A model generated the notes under the pieces. That model saw nothing but the letters and a program-made list of their open reading frames with translations, had not been told where the DNA came from and made no database searches. Both the position numbers and the translations under genes were made by a program. Below, one piece after another: positions 12,031 to 24,043 of a stretch of 64,000 nt of DNA. Origin of the DNA: Clonostachys chloroleuca (taxonomy: Eukaryota; Ascomycota; Sordariomycetes; Hypocreales; Bionectriaceae); the NCBI GenBank assembly GCA_037952775.1, contig JBANAY010000001.1, forward strand, positions 3,100,001 to 3,164,000, read 5' to 3'. How positions within the stretch are numbered: position 1 is the stretch's first letter; the number at the start of each line of letters is the position of its first letter.

Positions 12031-13522
12031 GACTGCGGTCGCGGTCGGTTGAGATAAGGCGTTGACGGGCGATGAAGGAGCAACAGAAAAGGAAACAAGC
12101 TCTGCGGGCGGTATCAATGGCTGCGGCACATTTAGCTCAGTCAGGCACTAGCAAGCAATGACAGGACATTTGTGGGTGTCATAGGCACATGCGAGCTGGT
12201 AGGTCAGCAGTTATTAATGGATCACCAGTATTGTAGATTTTGGATCTGGAGGGGCACCGGTGGAGGGGTGGCCGGAGAGGGGCGGTCACAGCTAGGCCGC
12301 ATGCGACCACAGGGGAGCTGCTGAGGCACGGCCTAGCAGGCCTGGAGCTCTGTCCGGCAGCTATTGCCCTTTGGGCTACGAGGCAAGGGGCTAGGCGGAC
12401 GGGCTATTTGTTCTCTCAATGGATGAGCGAATGCGCGTTGGCGGTCAAGCTTTTTTGCAGGTCGCTGGCAGCGTCTCCACGAAGCTCTGTTCTTCGATAG
12501 CACGGCGCATTGTCCGGATGCTGCAAGCTGTCGATCGCGGTCGGGACTGTCGAATGCACCTGCGGGTCAACGGTCGCATACCCTGCCCCGGCTACATTGG
12601 AGGATTGGGTTGTGGCCGCAGGCACAAGCACCAGGACACAACCGGATTTCTCGCTGACACTAGGCGGTCACCGAAAAGACCATCTTCTTCCAAGGCACCA
12701 ACTCACAGGAGGATCCAGATGGCGGGCAAATAGCGGAGTTCATGCGCCGTTGAGACTTGAGCTTGTCATCGGCCCGCCGGTTGGCGATAATGAGGTGCTA
12801 GACCGTGATATCTGTCGTGATCCTGATAGGTGAATTACCCTGGTCAGTTGCAGCAGCATGACGTCAACATTTTGGGCAAGAGGCACCCTGCCAGAAGTTG
12901 CAGATTATCTTGCAGCTTCGAAATTTTCCTTTTGCTTTTAGTGCTCTAACTAGGATGCTCTAGTAAACCGGAACATGATTCATGTATAGGTATATCGTCA
13001 GTTTCCGCAAGTTCTGTATAGAATATTAAGATGAGCGACCAAAATTCGATTGCTACGGAAATATCCTAGTTGTAGGCAACTATCGTGTAACTCAGCAATT
13101 GCAAGGGTCACGTAGTTCGTGATGGTCTCCACAAGTAGGTAATGCACAGTCAAGGGGATATCTCCATCAAAAACCATGGCGTCCCGACATCCTAAGTGGC
13201 CCCGAGGCTGGCTAACATAAACAGCTGGTCATACCAGGTACTCAACTGCCGCTATCACCGGTCCGAGGAGATAGGATGCATCGCCTGATTGCCGCTCAGG
13301 CTATTTGCTATAGGGTAAACTATTAACTGAAACCTCAATGCATCAATGAATCCGACAAGAGGTTAGGGTGACAGTTATTGATAATATTTTGCTCACCTTG
13401 ATGGTTACCTATCCACATTAAACGTATATATGTTAAATACAAATAACTAGTTGTCCTACTCCTTTCTCTTTGATACAAGTTTACAGAGAACTTTTAACTT
13501 TACTTGAGCTAACTAGGCAATC
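12031..13522. other. Divergent promoter region, GH63 gene / FAD oxidase
   Basis: About 1.5 kb. The part next to the GH63 gene (about 12.2-12.8 kb) is GC-rich and holds only short unsupported frames. After the repeat copy at 12815-12870 the DNA becomes visibly AT-richer up to the FAD oxidase start. No gene is supported. Confidence 0.5.
12815..12870 (+). repeat. Direct repeat, left copy, flanking FAD oxidase/MFS block
   Basis: The shared sequence begins with TCGTGATCC (12815-12823). After a short unlike spacer comes a 36-base core (12835-12870) that matches the right copy (18516-18551) with a single mismatch. The core includes GCAGCATGACGTCAACAT, which contains the palindrome TGACGTCA, a consensus CRE/ATF-type bZIP site. 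Weaker similarity may continue past the core. It lies about 650 bases upstream of the FAD oxidase. Confidence 0.85.
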
Positions 13523-15395
13523 ATGGATACGCCAAGTCGGAAGTCAGTTGCTATCGTCGGCGGTAAGAATACGGATTAAAGTCGACCTGATGCCAATAGG
13601 CGAGTGCTAACTTGATTAGCCGGCGTGTTTGGCCTTTCTCTGGCCTTAACTCTAAGAAAAAGGAGTAAGATAATTCAGAAATACTCCAACTCTCTGCCGG
13701 GCTAATCAAGTTTAGAATACAAGGTTGATGTTTTTGATCAACACAAGTATGATTTGACACGATATGAGCCTGGAAAAGGCAACGAGTACCAAGTCGCATC
13801 GGTCGACCACAACAAAATTGCAAGTTCTTCCCTGTTATCTCATGAAGTACAGAAACTCCAGGCTAACATCCGTCGTGAAAAGTTTCGAGCATCTTATGGC
13901 AAAAATATTCATTATCAGAGACTCGCTCTCGAGAGTCGGCAGGCTTGGGAGAACATTAACATGAGCATGAATGGACAATATGAGAGCGGTGTGGCAGGAT
14001 CCGAATTCGACCTATTCCAGAGCTGTGGCATGCTTCGCGTCCAGCCAACTGATCAACTTGATGCTCTAGAACGAGAGACTCTGGAGTCTTTGAAGTCTGA
14101 GGGGCATCGAGATGCCCAGTTTGTGAAAGGCGACTCTCAAGACCGAGAGCGGGCTATGAAAGCTGGCTGGGACAAGAAGCTTCTGGATTTTACTATTCCC
14201 GAAACATCTCCTCCCAGAACCTTCGAGGCTGTGCTTGATTCGCTGGCTGGGTTCACGCAATGTAGCCAGGCTTGCGCTTATGTCCATGACAGGGCGGTCG
14301 AGGAAGGGGTAACGTTTCATTTCGGCCCAGAAAAGGGGGAATTCGATAGCCTTGTTGTTGAGGAGACTGGAGCCTCCAAGAGAGCTGTCGGGTTGAAGAC
14401 CAAAGATGGCTCCATTCACAAAGCTGACATTGTAGTTATTGCGGGTAGGCGGACCTCTACTGATACCGAAAGCTCTTCACTAATCGAAGGTATCTATAGC
14501 TGGCTCATTCTCCACGCAGCTTCTCCCCGACCTGGCTTACCATTTGGAGTCCTCCGCCGGTAGCGTCGTCACTTACAAGATTGACAAGAGCAACACTGAG
14601 CTTTGGGATAAATACTCCCCTCAACGTTTCCCAGTGATCACATGGAAGAGTGCTCCCCGCAGCGGCAACGGAAAAGACACTGGTAGCATATATGTGTTTC
14701 CCAGGACCCCAGAGGGCCTGATAAAAATTGGCTATCGTGGCATCAAGGTGAACGTGGTAATGCTTTGATACCTTGACAAACTTAGCTGACATACCACCTA
14801 ATAGTGGGCAAATTTCCAGACTGCTCCGGCGAACGCGGTCTTCTCGCAGGATGGCCAGTGGTCTGTACCACTTTCTCCAACCGATCCAGCCCCAATACCA
14901 GATGCAGCCAAAGAGGCGATAAAGAAGTTTGTGTCAATTTTCTTACCGGAATTTATGGACTGTGACTTCTACTCAACTAAGCTTTGCTGGTATACTGATT
15001 CGCTCGATAATTCCTTCGTGGTGAGTTCTGAGTTGTACATGAGAGTGAGCGGGCTCAATACTTTCAGAAGCTGACTTCGATTCGTCCATAGGTGGACTAT
15101 GTTCCTACATACGCCGACAAGAGCGTCTTTGTATGTACTGGGGGAGTGGACATGGAGCCAAATTCCTACCCGTTCTTGGAGATGTATGTCCACAACATCT
15201 TGTTCTCCTACCTACTCAGAATCTAAATGAATTTTCTCTTCTTAGCATGCAGCGGACATTTTTGAACATGGAGAGGAAAGCACGTCGTACATGCGCAAGC
15301 ACTGGCAATGGCGAGAGAGCGCCCCGAGACGCAATGGCTTGGAAGACGGGCCGAACGGGCCACGCAATCTGGCAAAACCTGGAAACGTATCCTAA
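13523..15395 (+). CDS. FAD-dependent amine/amino-acid oxidase (DAO family), one-base frameshift
   Basis: Member of the DAO flavoprotein family, closest in motif pattern to sarcosine/pipecolate/fructosyl-amine oxidases; substrate unknown. The N-terminus carries the Rossmann dinucleotide motif VAIVGAGVFGLSLALTLRK. Later come ASVDHNK, RASYGKNIHYQRLALESR and, near the C-terminus, the flavin-site SGHGAKFLPVLG motif. Eight exons are traced: 13523-13562, 13620-13664, 13716-13819, 13883-14444, 14500-14747, 14805-15020, 15092-15183 and 15246-15395. The third intron uses a GC donor. The frame slips at a G5 run (15140-15144) just before SGHG; one added base gives about 485 residues, normal for the family. 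Together with the adjacent transporter it suggests uptake and oxidation of an amine or amino acid, but that is inference. Confidence 0.85.
13820..13882 (+). other. GC-AG intron in FAD oxidase
   Basis: 63-nt intron with a GCAAGT donor, a GCTAAC branch site 16 nt from the 3' end and an AG acceptor. Its removal joins DHNKI directly to FRASYG, as in relatives. Its length is a multiple of three and it has no stop, so retention would insert 21 residues without breaking the frame. Confidence 0.75.
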
Positions 15396-16282
15396 TTTGT
15401 GAAATGTCGCTTGCGACCAGCAGCATCTTTGCCAGATCAGGAACCAGAGCAATATTCGTTGGTTATAGCTGAGTCAAGGCGTTGCTTCATCTCGGAACTC
15501 GTACTTGTGACACACATCCAAATGCCAAAAATCCCCAGGACCTTCCTTTTCGGTGGACTGCTCGGCTCATATTTGCCGTGTGGGAACTGTTTGCGGGAAT
15601 AAGAATTGCTCTTTTATTCTACTTACATGTAGGTACCTTACCTAGTGTGTTAGGCTCGTGGACAAGGTTATTCTTATTACGAAGCATAAGTTTAAGGGTA
15701 TCACTTCAACACCTTGCTCTAATTAAGCGGTTAACATTAGCTGGGCTCTCGTGATTGCCATTAAGTACACCGTCATTATTCAGCACACAAATTGGTGATC
15801 ATTACTGAAGTAGATTAGACTCGGAATAATGCATAAAGCCAGTAGCTTAAGACACGGTCATTGTGCCGTAGCTCAAAGGATTTTGTGATGACACAGTGCG
15901 TGTCTACTCAGAACCAGAAGCCGGGATCTTTAGCTAATAACAGTAGTTTTTGATGCATGAGACGCGGCGAAAATAGAATAAGAACCTCTTTGTCTTGGTG
16001 AATATTAACTATTATTTGGGATGCTCACTGGCAGGGTTTAACGTGATGAGGCAAAACATCTGCTGTGCCGAGTATCCGAACTGCGAACCGCTTTGGCTTT
16101 GTTGGTTGCTCACAGAATAGAAAAGTCAATGACATAAAAGTGAAGATGAAATATGGTTTTATTATTTTTCGAAGTGGTGTCTGCATGCTCAAACTACTAA
16201 CAGCGATTTGAGAGCGTCTTTGTTATATTTTGACTCTATTCGACTACCTTTTTAGCCTAGCCTCAGAGATCTCCAACACATT
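15396..16282. other. Intergenic between FAD oxidase and MFS transporter
   Basis: About 890 AT-rich bases between two tandem plus-strand genes. No gene is supported; it holds the oxidase 3' UTR and the transporter promoter. Confidence 0.5.
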
Positions 16283-18143
16283 ATGGCGATTTCCTTGAAC
16301 AATGCCGAACGGCAGAATTCCGATGACGGGGCAGATGCTCAATCTATCAGCGGCGAGATGAGAGAGTCTGAAAAGAAGGTAGTGGCTCAGGAACACTCTT
16401 CGCCGAGCGAGCACGCTATAAACATCAGCGATGTTGATGACACTACCGTATTCTACAATCTTAACAAACATAAGGTTGGTCTAATAACGCCTGAGATGGA
16501 GAAGAAGGTAGTCCGCAGAAACTTCTGGTTCCTTTTGGGCCAGACGTGGTGGATTGCTTTCCTTATACATCTCGACAAATCAACGCTCTCCCAGGCCAGT
16601 ACTATGGGTATCTTTCAAGATGTTAGCATGACCAAGAAAGAATACAATGACCTCTTTGTTGTATTTTACACTGGGTATCTCATTGCCCTGTGGCCTGGCG
16701 CATGGCTCTCTCAACGTACTGGTCAAAAGAATTTTATCGTGGGATCGCTCTTTCTTTGGGCATTTTTGCTTGGAATGCACACGGTAGTCAAGACAGGAAA
16801 ACAATTAATCGCACTAAGGTTCATTCTGGGCATGGTAAGTCTATTGCAAACTGGAACGAAAATGTCCCATCTAACAAGCCAACAGACCGAATCGCAAATC
16901 GTGCCGAGCACTACCGTTCTTCATCAAGCCTTCTTTCCTCCTAAACGAAGTCCTTGGATTCAACTGCTGTGGTGGGCCTCTGGCAGTTTAGCCAATGTGC
17001 TCTTGACCATGGTTGCTTACAAGTTAATTCTAGAGGAAGGGAACAGCGTGTTGGTGGGCGGCCTTTCATCCTGGAAATGGCTCCACATCATATGCGTTAT
17101 TCTGACTTTTGTTGTCTGTGTTCCGCTCTATTTCTTCCTACCGAATTCTCCAGTCGATGCGAAATGGCTTTCTGCAGAAGAGAAGATTATGACGATTAGC
17201 TCTATTCGCGAGTCTCAGTCTGGAATTAAGAACTCCTCTTGGAAATGGCCTCAAGTCCGTGAGGCTTTTACCGACTTGAAAAGCTGGTTCTTTATGTATG
17301 CCCCATCGCTTACACAGCTGCATATTGTATCTGTATACGTTAACATGGCCTCAGTTTTCACATGTTCTTCAACGAACTCCCGAACAACACATCGCAACAA
17401 CTACCACTTATTATTGTCGGCTTTGGATTTACCCCTGCAGAGAGTGCGCTATTCAACATTGCGAAGCCGCTCATTGGTAGTTTTCTCATCCTTGTCTCGG
17501 CCTTCATGCTATACGCCACAAGACTGGGCACAGGCTATACATGTGCCATTTCTTACATTCCATGTTTTGTTGGAGGTATTATTGAGGTGCGTTCACCCAT
17601 GAGCTAACTGAACGTACCTTATCTTCATACTGACTGCTTAAGCTTGCTGCACCATGGTCTAATAAGGTTGCACTTGTTGTTGGGACTCAGATCTCCACGT
17701 TTAAGCCTTCGTATCTTTTAGGACTTTCCTGGGCGGGAACTGCGACTACTGGCTACACGAAGAAACTTACAGTGCTGTCCTCGTGTGTTGTGGCCGCCTC
17801 AGTCGCGAATATGATCTCACCCGAGTAGGTTCTAGAACTATTCATCCTGAACTGAGGAATTATATACTAAGAAATGCTTAGATTCTGGCAACCGCAGTAT
17901 CAGCCGCGGTATACTCTTCCCTGGTCATTCATGACGGCTTTTTGGTTCATTTCACCAGCCATGTGTCTTCTTATCCGATTCTATCTTTCGCGTCAAAATG
18001 AAAAACGTCGGCTTCTCCTCGAAGAAGCGAGCGATGCTTCCGACAGAGACGTTTTGCAAGCAGAGGGCACGACCATTCAGATTCATAGTGAAGATCTAGA
18101 TCAGACTGACCTACAGAACCTCCGTTTCGTATACCCCCTTTAA
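16283..18143 (+). CDS. MFS transporter, Dal5/anion:cation symporter-like
   Basis: Plasma-membrane permease of the major facilitator superfamily. The pattern resembles the fungal allantoate/pantothenate/nicotinate (Dal5, ACS) family. Five exons (16283-16834, 16886-17295, 17355-17586, 17643-17824, 17882-18143) give 545 residues, the normal size. About 90 hydrophilic N-terminal residues precede the first membrane segments (WIAFLIHLDKSTLSQAS, then GYLIALWPGAWLSQRTG). A cytoplasmic loop with PVDAKWLSAEEK lies in the middle, and a FWQPQYQPRY segment precedes the last helix. The substrate cannot be read from sequence. Its position downstream of the FAD oxidase, with both inside the flanking repeats, suggests a functional pair. 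Confidence 0.85.
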
Positions 18144-19603
18144 AGTGCCGTTGAGTGGGATGAATGCATTGGAGTATACCTGGGCAGGATGGGCCCTACT
18201 TCTCAACATCGTTCACATAGGGTACTCGGCTTCTAAACGGCGTGCAAATTAGGAACGGGAATTAACATTAGCTGACTAGTTTTCCAGCCAATGGGGAGTT
18301 ATAAAAGCTGTCTTTGTTGGAAAATAGCATTGAAAAGTGTACATATGGAATATCTAAGGGTCATTTTGTTACACAATATTTGGAGGTGATTCACGCTACC
18401 TAAATTCGAAAAGCCTGCAACCGACATAGTAAACATTGTACTCTCACAGCGGTCACATCCCTGTGCAACTGAATTCTGCCCACTGTAACATCTACCTATC
18501 GTGATCCGAAGTGCCTTACCCTGGTCAGTTGAAGCAGCATGACGTCAACATCATCTTGGTCAGAAGCTCCAGATTTTTTACCTTGTGGCGCCAACTTTGA
18601 CTTTGAAACTCAATTGCCCATGTTAGCATGTAACCAGCATGCAATGTGTTGGGGTAGTTCATTTCGAGGGTCTTGTCTCATATGAAAGCTATTGTGGTGG
18701 TTGCGATGGCGCTCACGGAAATTGGCTAGTTACCTGTAGACGGGCACATGTCGTCATACAGGTAATGTGTGTTCCGCATCTTCTACAGAGCATACCTAGG
18801 TACAGGTCCATCACAAATCCGTACCTCGCAATGCGTATCACAGTAACCCAAGCACCCACCGCCGGTCCAGTACAGCAAGCGCGACGTAGCTGAAAAAGAC
18901 AACAGGGTAGGCAGTTACATGAGTACATAGTTACCTACCTACCTACCTTAGGCACTTGGTAGGGCTGCTCAGGGAGTGAGAAGCCTCGTGGGGCAAGATT
19001 ACATAACACGTGCATCATGACACAGGCACCAGCCACAATATCAAGACCGAAGAAGGTATATCAGCGCCGATTTCATGCCAATGGTCGTTTGATGGAGAGC
19101 GGAACGATTTATGGGACTGCATTGATCAAAACAGCTTACTCCCACCTCTTGGCAACAGCCCGTCGCACCAAGCCATGCCTAGCGCTGCCTATCCCGAGGC
19201 AATCAAGAGGAGATGAGGGTGAATGGGCCACGTAATGAAGACTGGGCATAGTGGCGCTCCCCCAAGTAGACGTGGCTGACCACCCGCAACTCGGCTGATC
19301 GAGGTACAGCAGCTGATGCCAAGCTTCAGATGTGCTGCAGCTTGCCTCGAAAAGCTGCAGCCACAAGCTCGTCGTCATGGTCTCTCCCGCATTACGACTC
19401 CGCCACTGAAATGTCGCGTTGATTGCATCTCCCCTTTTTTATAGAACCTATATCACTGCGACTATGCTCTCCAAAATTGCCGACTCATAGACTTCTGACG
19501 TATTTCCTCTCTCGGCATACTGTTTTATCTAGCATCTTGTGGACAGCCCATCCGTCCCCCTTTCTACAACAAAAATCATCCCACCGATACCGAGGCCCGC
19601 GAT
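18144..19603. other. Intergenic, MFS transporter to cis-prenyltransferase
   Basis: About 1.46 kb with no supported gene. It contains the right copy of the flanking repeat and a short CCTA-type simple repeat near 18931-18950. The promoter of the cis-prenyltransferase lies at the right end. Confidence 0.5.
18499..18551 (+). repeat. Direct repeat, right copy, flanking FAD oxidase/MFS block
   Basis: Same orientation as the copy at 12815-12870: TCGTGATCC at 18499-18507, then the 36-base core at 18516-18551 with one mismatch and the same TGACGTCA palindrome. It lies about 370 bases beyond the MFS stop codon. The two copies thus bracket 5.7 kb with exactly two genes. Confidence 0.85.
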
Positions 19604-20817
19604 ATGAGCGGCACCGTCAATTTTCTTCAAAGACTCGTCTTTCAATCTCCGCCAGGAGAATGGGCGCTTTCACAGCTTCGTGACTTGCTCATCGGCGCCC
19701 TTAAGCAGGGACCAGTTCCGCAGCATGTGGCGTTCGAGATGGATGGCAACAGGCGGTATGCCCGAAGCCACCGTATGGAAACAGTCGAGGGCCACCACCG
19801 TGGTTTCGAATCTCTTGCAAGAGTGCGAACTTTCTAGTCCTCAACCTCCCCGATCCACCTATTGACTCGTTCCTAGATTATGGAAATCTGCTACAAGGCC
19901 GGTGTCAAGACCGTGACCGTGTATGCCTTCAGTATCGAAAACTTCAACCGCCCGCAGTACGAGGTCGACGGTCTCATGCAGCTTGCCAAGGTCAAGCTTG
20001 AACAGCTCACTACCTATGGCGATATCCTAGATCGATACGGAGCTGCCGTCCGAGTTCTTGGCCAACGCGATCTTCTCCGGGAGGATGTCTTACAAGTCGT
20101 GGATAAGGCCGTGGCAAGAACACAACACAACAAGAAGTGCGTCTTGCATGAAGAAGCGCCTGTTTTAGGATGAATCGCTAACTGGAGAATAGCGCGGTAT
20201 TGAACATCTGCTTCCCATACACATCCAGAGCCGAGATAGCGACTGCAGTACAATCGACTGTTTCGGAGTTCCTCGCACCCCCGGCCCCGAAGAACCAGCT
20301 TTTCTCGCCATCACGTATTCGACAAAATATCCTGTCAAGGCAGTTGAACGGACATGATCCCTTGCCAACGATTCGAGACAGCTCACCCGAAAAGCAATCC
20401 GAGACTGAAGCAGCAGAGGGAGAAGTCGCGCTTGATGCCGACGGAGGCGATTCATCCTCAGCCACTCTTCCCCCAGATTCACCTTCTCCCCGTCGCCGAA
20501 CCAGAAATGGCTCTTATGATGAATCCAAACTGCCGGACCCGGAGACCATTACAGTCGAGACCCTGGACAGGCATATGTACACATCAGAGGACCCGCCCTT
20601 GGACCTTTTCATCAGGACCAGCGGTGTTGAGCGGCTGAGTGATTTTATGCTCTGGCAGTGCCACCAGGACACTCAAATATTCTTCCTCAACTGCCTCTGG
20701 CCCGAGTTCGATTTCCACCATTTCGTCTGGGTTCTCCTCGAGTGGCAATGGAGACTGAAGCAGAAATCTCGAGAGGATGCGCCGAGTAGGCGACGAAACG
20801 GCACTATTGTAGAATAG
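19604..20817 (+). CDS. cis-Prenyltransferase, dehydrodolichyl diphosphate synthase (Rer2/Srt1 type)
   Basis: Adds isopentenyl diphosphate in cis to farnesyl diphosphate to make the dolichol precursor on the ER membrane for N-glycosylation. Exons 19604-19822, 19877-20136 and 20193-20817 give 367 residues. HVAFEMDGNRRYAR carries the catalytic Asp and the phosphate-binding Asn-Arg-Arg. VTVYAFSIENFNRP and FIRTSGVERLSDFMLWQ are the other family signatures. Between the FPYTSRAEI strand and the RTSG motif there is a low-complexity insert rich in Pro, Ser, Glu and Arg. It is probably an exposed loop and is longer than in yeast or bacterial enzymes. Confidence 0.93.
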
Positions 20818-21880
20818 ACATGGTCAGAACTCGATACACTTGTAGAGGAGGATTCAAAACATGAGGAGCAGAGCAGAGCTAGTTTGTCTCCAGGAGTGGG
20901 TTTCACATTACTGCATTTTCTTTGTCTTGTCAACGGTCATTCTCATCATTCTGGGCTCATCATTATTCGCCTGAAGCTGCCACAAAATTACGTGGCATGT
21001 GGTGTCATTAATTCATTCTGAACATTTAAACAACCTGAATAATAAACAAAAGACAACCCACCGCAGTTTGCGTGGTATCTAAATCATCAATCATGGGAAA
21101 GTGGTACGTGACATGAAGATCAACGGCTTTCATGGAACTTTCCGCCAGCATGAGACTTGCATTGGCGCAATTGCACCATGTTTTACCCTCTTGTCTGGAT
21201 CTTGAATCTAAAACTTATGTATCTCAACCTTGTTCGCTTCCCATCAGATGAAGACGTCACCCGATATGTGATGCTTTTTAAGGCTAGTGATTAGGGGCGC
21301 CTATTGGGCAAACTCTCCGTCTCCTTTTTCTTCACCCACGCAATTATGCTCCGTTTCATATTACCATGCTCCTATTTCGGTAGTATTTTAGCTGAGACTT
21401 TTCCTTTCCTTGAGATAGAGATGCCGCTTCTTCACTGAATACCTAGCAAGAATTGCGCGTTGGGCAAAGCATGACTAAAGAGACACCAATCCAGGCGTGA
21501 CCGGCAGCCGCATTTCTGGGGGCGTAGACAGTCGTTGTGGTGGTAGATTGGCGGGAGGCCCCACTCCTATCGCCATTGACGGATGCGCGATAAGAATCAC
21601 CTGGCACAAGGTAAGCGGATAAGGTGAGTCTGGTGGGTGATCTCTTCTCCTGCTGGCCACCACTCTTGCCGTTGCGTTCTCCAACCTGGACACCGAGATA
21701 TCGCGTATACCTTGACGATTTGCATGTCGGATCGCGCAAAATGCTCTAGCCCTCTCGATCGCTGGCTCACCATTACTTATTCCCACCCGCCTCATTCTTT
21801 TACCCTTGGCCACCACTGTCGGCTTCTAACCTCCAGCCCAGCTCTCTCGCACTCTCGTCGAAACGTGAGTCGCGCCCGCA
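20818..21880. other. Intergenic, cis-prenyltransferase to ING gene
   Basis: About 1.06 kb with no supported gene. The 113-codon minus frame at 21475-21816 shows no family motif and lies in the leader/promoter of the next gene. Confidence 0.5.
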
Positions 21881-24043
21881 ATGAAGTCGGCCAAGCCGTC
21901 GTCAGCGGAGCCTTCATCGCATCGCAGGTCCCAGCCTGTGCGGCAGACACGTACGAACCCTCCTCGAAGCTCTGCTACACTGGCTCGCAATGCCAGCGGC
22001 AACAGGGAGTCGTTCGGCAATGGTGCCTCTGGTGACCAATCCATCGACATCTTTCCCGCGATAACTTTCTTCGCGGACACCATGACCGCACTGCCAAAGG
22101 AGCTCGTCCGACACTTCACGCTACTCCGAGAAGTTGACGCCAAGCTCTCCGGCCCACAGGACCAGCTCTTCAAACTGGTCTCTGCCGCCACCAATGCCCC
22201 ATGGCCCGAAACCCGACCACAAAACGAGATGTCGAGTGTCGCTGCGCCGGCCTCTGCCCCGATGAGTGCTCAGAATAGCTCCAGCGGGACCGCGCAGGGC
22301 GCTCCCTTGCCGCCTCCTTCGACCGCTGAATCGATTGGCACCAGCTCGAGCGTGTTCGACCCGTCCAATATCCCCCGCCGACAGCTTTTCCGACAAACCG
22401 CATTCAAGATCACCGAGATGCTGGTTGCGCTCGAGGAGAAGAACCACGTCATCAACACAGCCAATGAAGCCCTGCAGAAGCAGCTGGCTCGCATTGAGGA
22501 TATGTGGCCGTACCTTGAGAACGAGTTCTCTGACGAGGCAAAATGGGGAAGCACTACACACTGGGCGTACCCCGAGAACCGCACTGGCAAGTCGTCGCAC
22601 AACGAGCGCGCCCGGCGAGATGGTGCGGCGGCGATTTCCGCTGCTGCCCAGGCGCTTGCGGACGAGGCGGCAGCCAGGAGCGATGCCAGGAAGCAAGCTG
22701 TTCAGGCGAAGAAGAATTCAAAAAACCACCATCAAGATTCGGACTTTGATGACCATGATCATCGCCACCAGAAGGGCGAGACGAGCAAGAAACCCGCTGC
22801 TAGCAAAGCCCGCAAGACAGCGGAAGCCAATAGCGTTGGCTTGGGCATATCTGCGAGCGCAGCAAGCAATGGAAACCACCCCTCTAAAAAGCGAAAAGTT
22901 GAGAACATTTCAAACGAGCCGGTACTCCAGGAGCGTGCTATGAGTACGGTCTTCGGACCCAACGCCTCAAGAGGCAAGCCCAGCAGTGGAAACGGCAGCC
23001 CAGTACCCGAAGGACCGAAGAAGCGGAAAGCTCTTCCAACTGGTAGCACACAAGCTAAGAAGAAGTAAGCTCTCAGCCCTATAGCTCCCCGACTAATTGG
23101 TGGGATTGTGAAGCTAACATTGCCTTTTAGGAACGGAGCCGCGTCACCTTCAGTCGCAGGTTCGCCGGTGCTATCTACTCTACCTGAACCAAAGGGACCA
23201 GCGCGTGCATCCCCTGCCCCGAATGTTACGTCGCGACCGGTGGCATCTAGGGCCAGGCAGAATTCTATTCAGTCCGGCCCTGATAATAATAAACCAAGAT
23301 CAGCGCTACCGACAAGTAGCAAGACAAATGGCATACAGCCAGAAGTGCCAGAGCCGGCTCCGCCTGTTATCACAACCCACGAGGTCAATAATGAGCCAGC
23401 GCCGGTCAAGGAACCTGTTCCGGTCGCCAAACCGGAGGCTCCAAAGAAGGAACCAGAGAAGCCAGCAGAAGCCGCACCAGTCCCACCGCCAAGTGTTGTT
23501 AAAAAGGAAACAAAGGCTGAAGAGCTCGAGAGGAGGAAGAGCGAATCATTACCCCCCGGAGCCCCGGGTATTCCAACAGTCACGACGAAGAGCGGACGGG
23601 CGAGTAAACCATCCACACCGGCCATGGCCAATCTTCAAGAACCCCCCGACCGCGCGCGTCCCGGAATGGAGACAGCAACGGAAAGAAGGGCCATAGGAAG
23701 ACCAATTCAATGGCACATTTGGCCCCGCCCACCGCGGACGACGAAATGACGAGCGGCGATGGGGAATTCGACGCCGACGAGCCTACCTACTGCTACTGCA
23801 ACGGGGTCAGCTATGGTGAGATGGTGGCGTGCGACTCTGACGAATGCACGCGGGAATGGTTCCATCTCGCTTGCGTTGGGTTGAAGGTTGCGCCTGGGGA
23901 AAAGAGTAAGTTCTATACCAAGTTCCCGAGCCACATGGCTCTACATGATGCATGTTTCGCTGACTGGGCTATTAGGCAAATGGTATTGCGAAGACTGCAA
24001 GGAACGTCTTAAAATTGGCAACAAGAAAGGAAACGGCCGTTGA
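21881..24043 (+). CDS. ING-family PHD-finger chromatin protein, one-base frameshift at a C run
   Basis: Inhibitor-of-growth family subunit of a histone acetyltransferase or deacetylase complex (Yng2-, Yng1- or Pho23-like); which one cannot be decided here. The ING N-terminal helices are seen around [17 protein letters not shown] and [16 protein letters not shown]. The C-terminal PHD finger reads [29 protein letters not shown] and [10 protein letters not shown], with the full Cys4-His-Cys3 ligand set. A long basic, Pro/Ala/Lys-rich linker joins them. Exons are 21881-23064, 23131-23905 and 23976-24043. The frame slips at a C6 run (23642-23647); one added base gives exactly 676 codons including stop. 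This is longer than yeast homologues because of the linker. Confidence 0.9.

Noticed and set aside
13820..13882. Reading the 63 bases as a coding insertion in the FAD oxidase
   Set aside because: GC donor, perfect branch site and AG acceptor at both ends, and homologues join DHNKI to FRASYG.
17296..17354. Apparent frameshift in the MFS transporter
   Set aside because: A normal 59-nt GT-AG intron explains the frame change, so it is not a defect.
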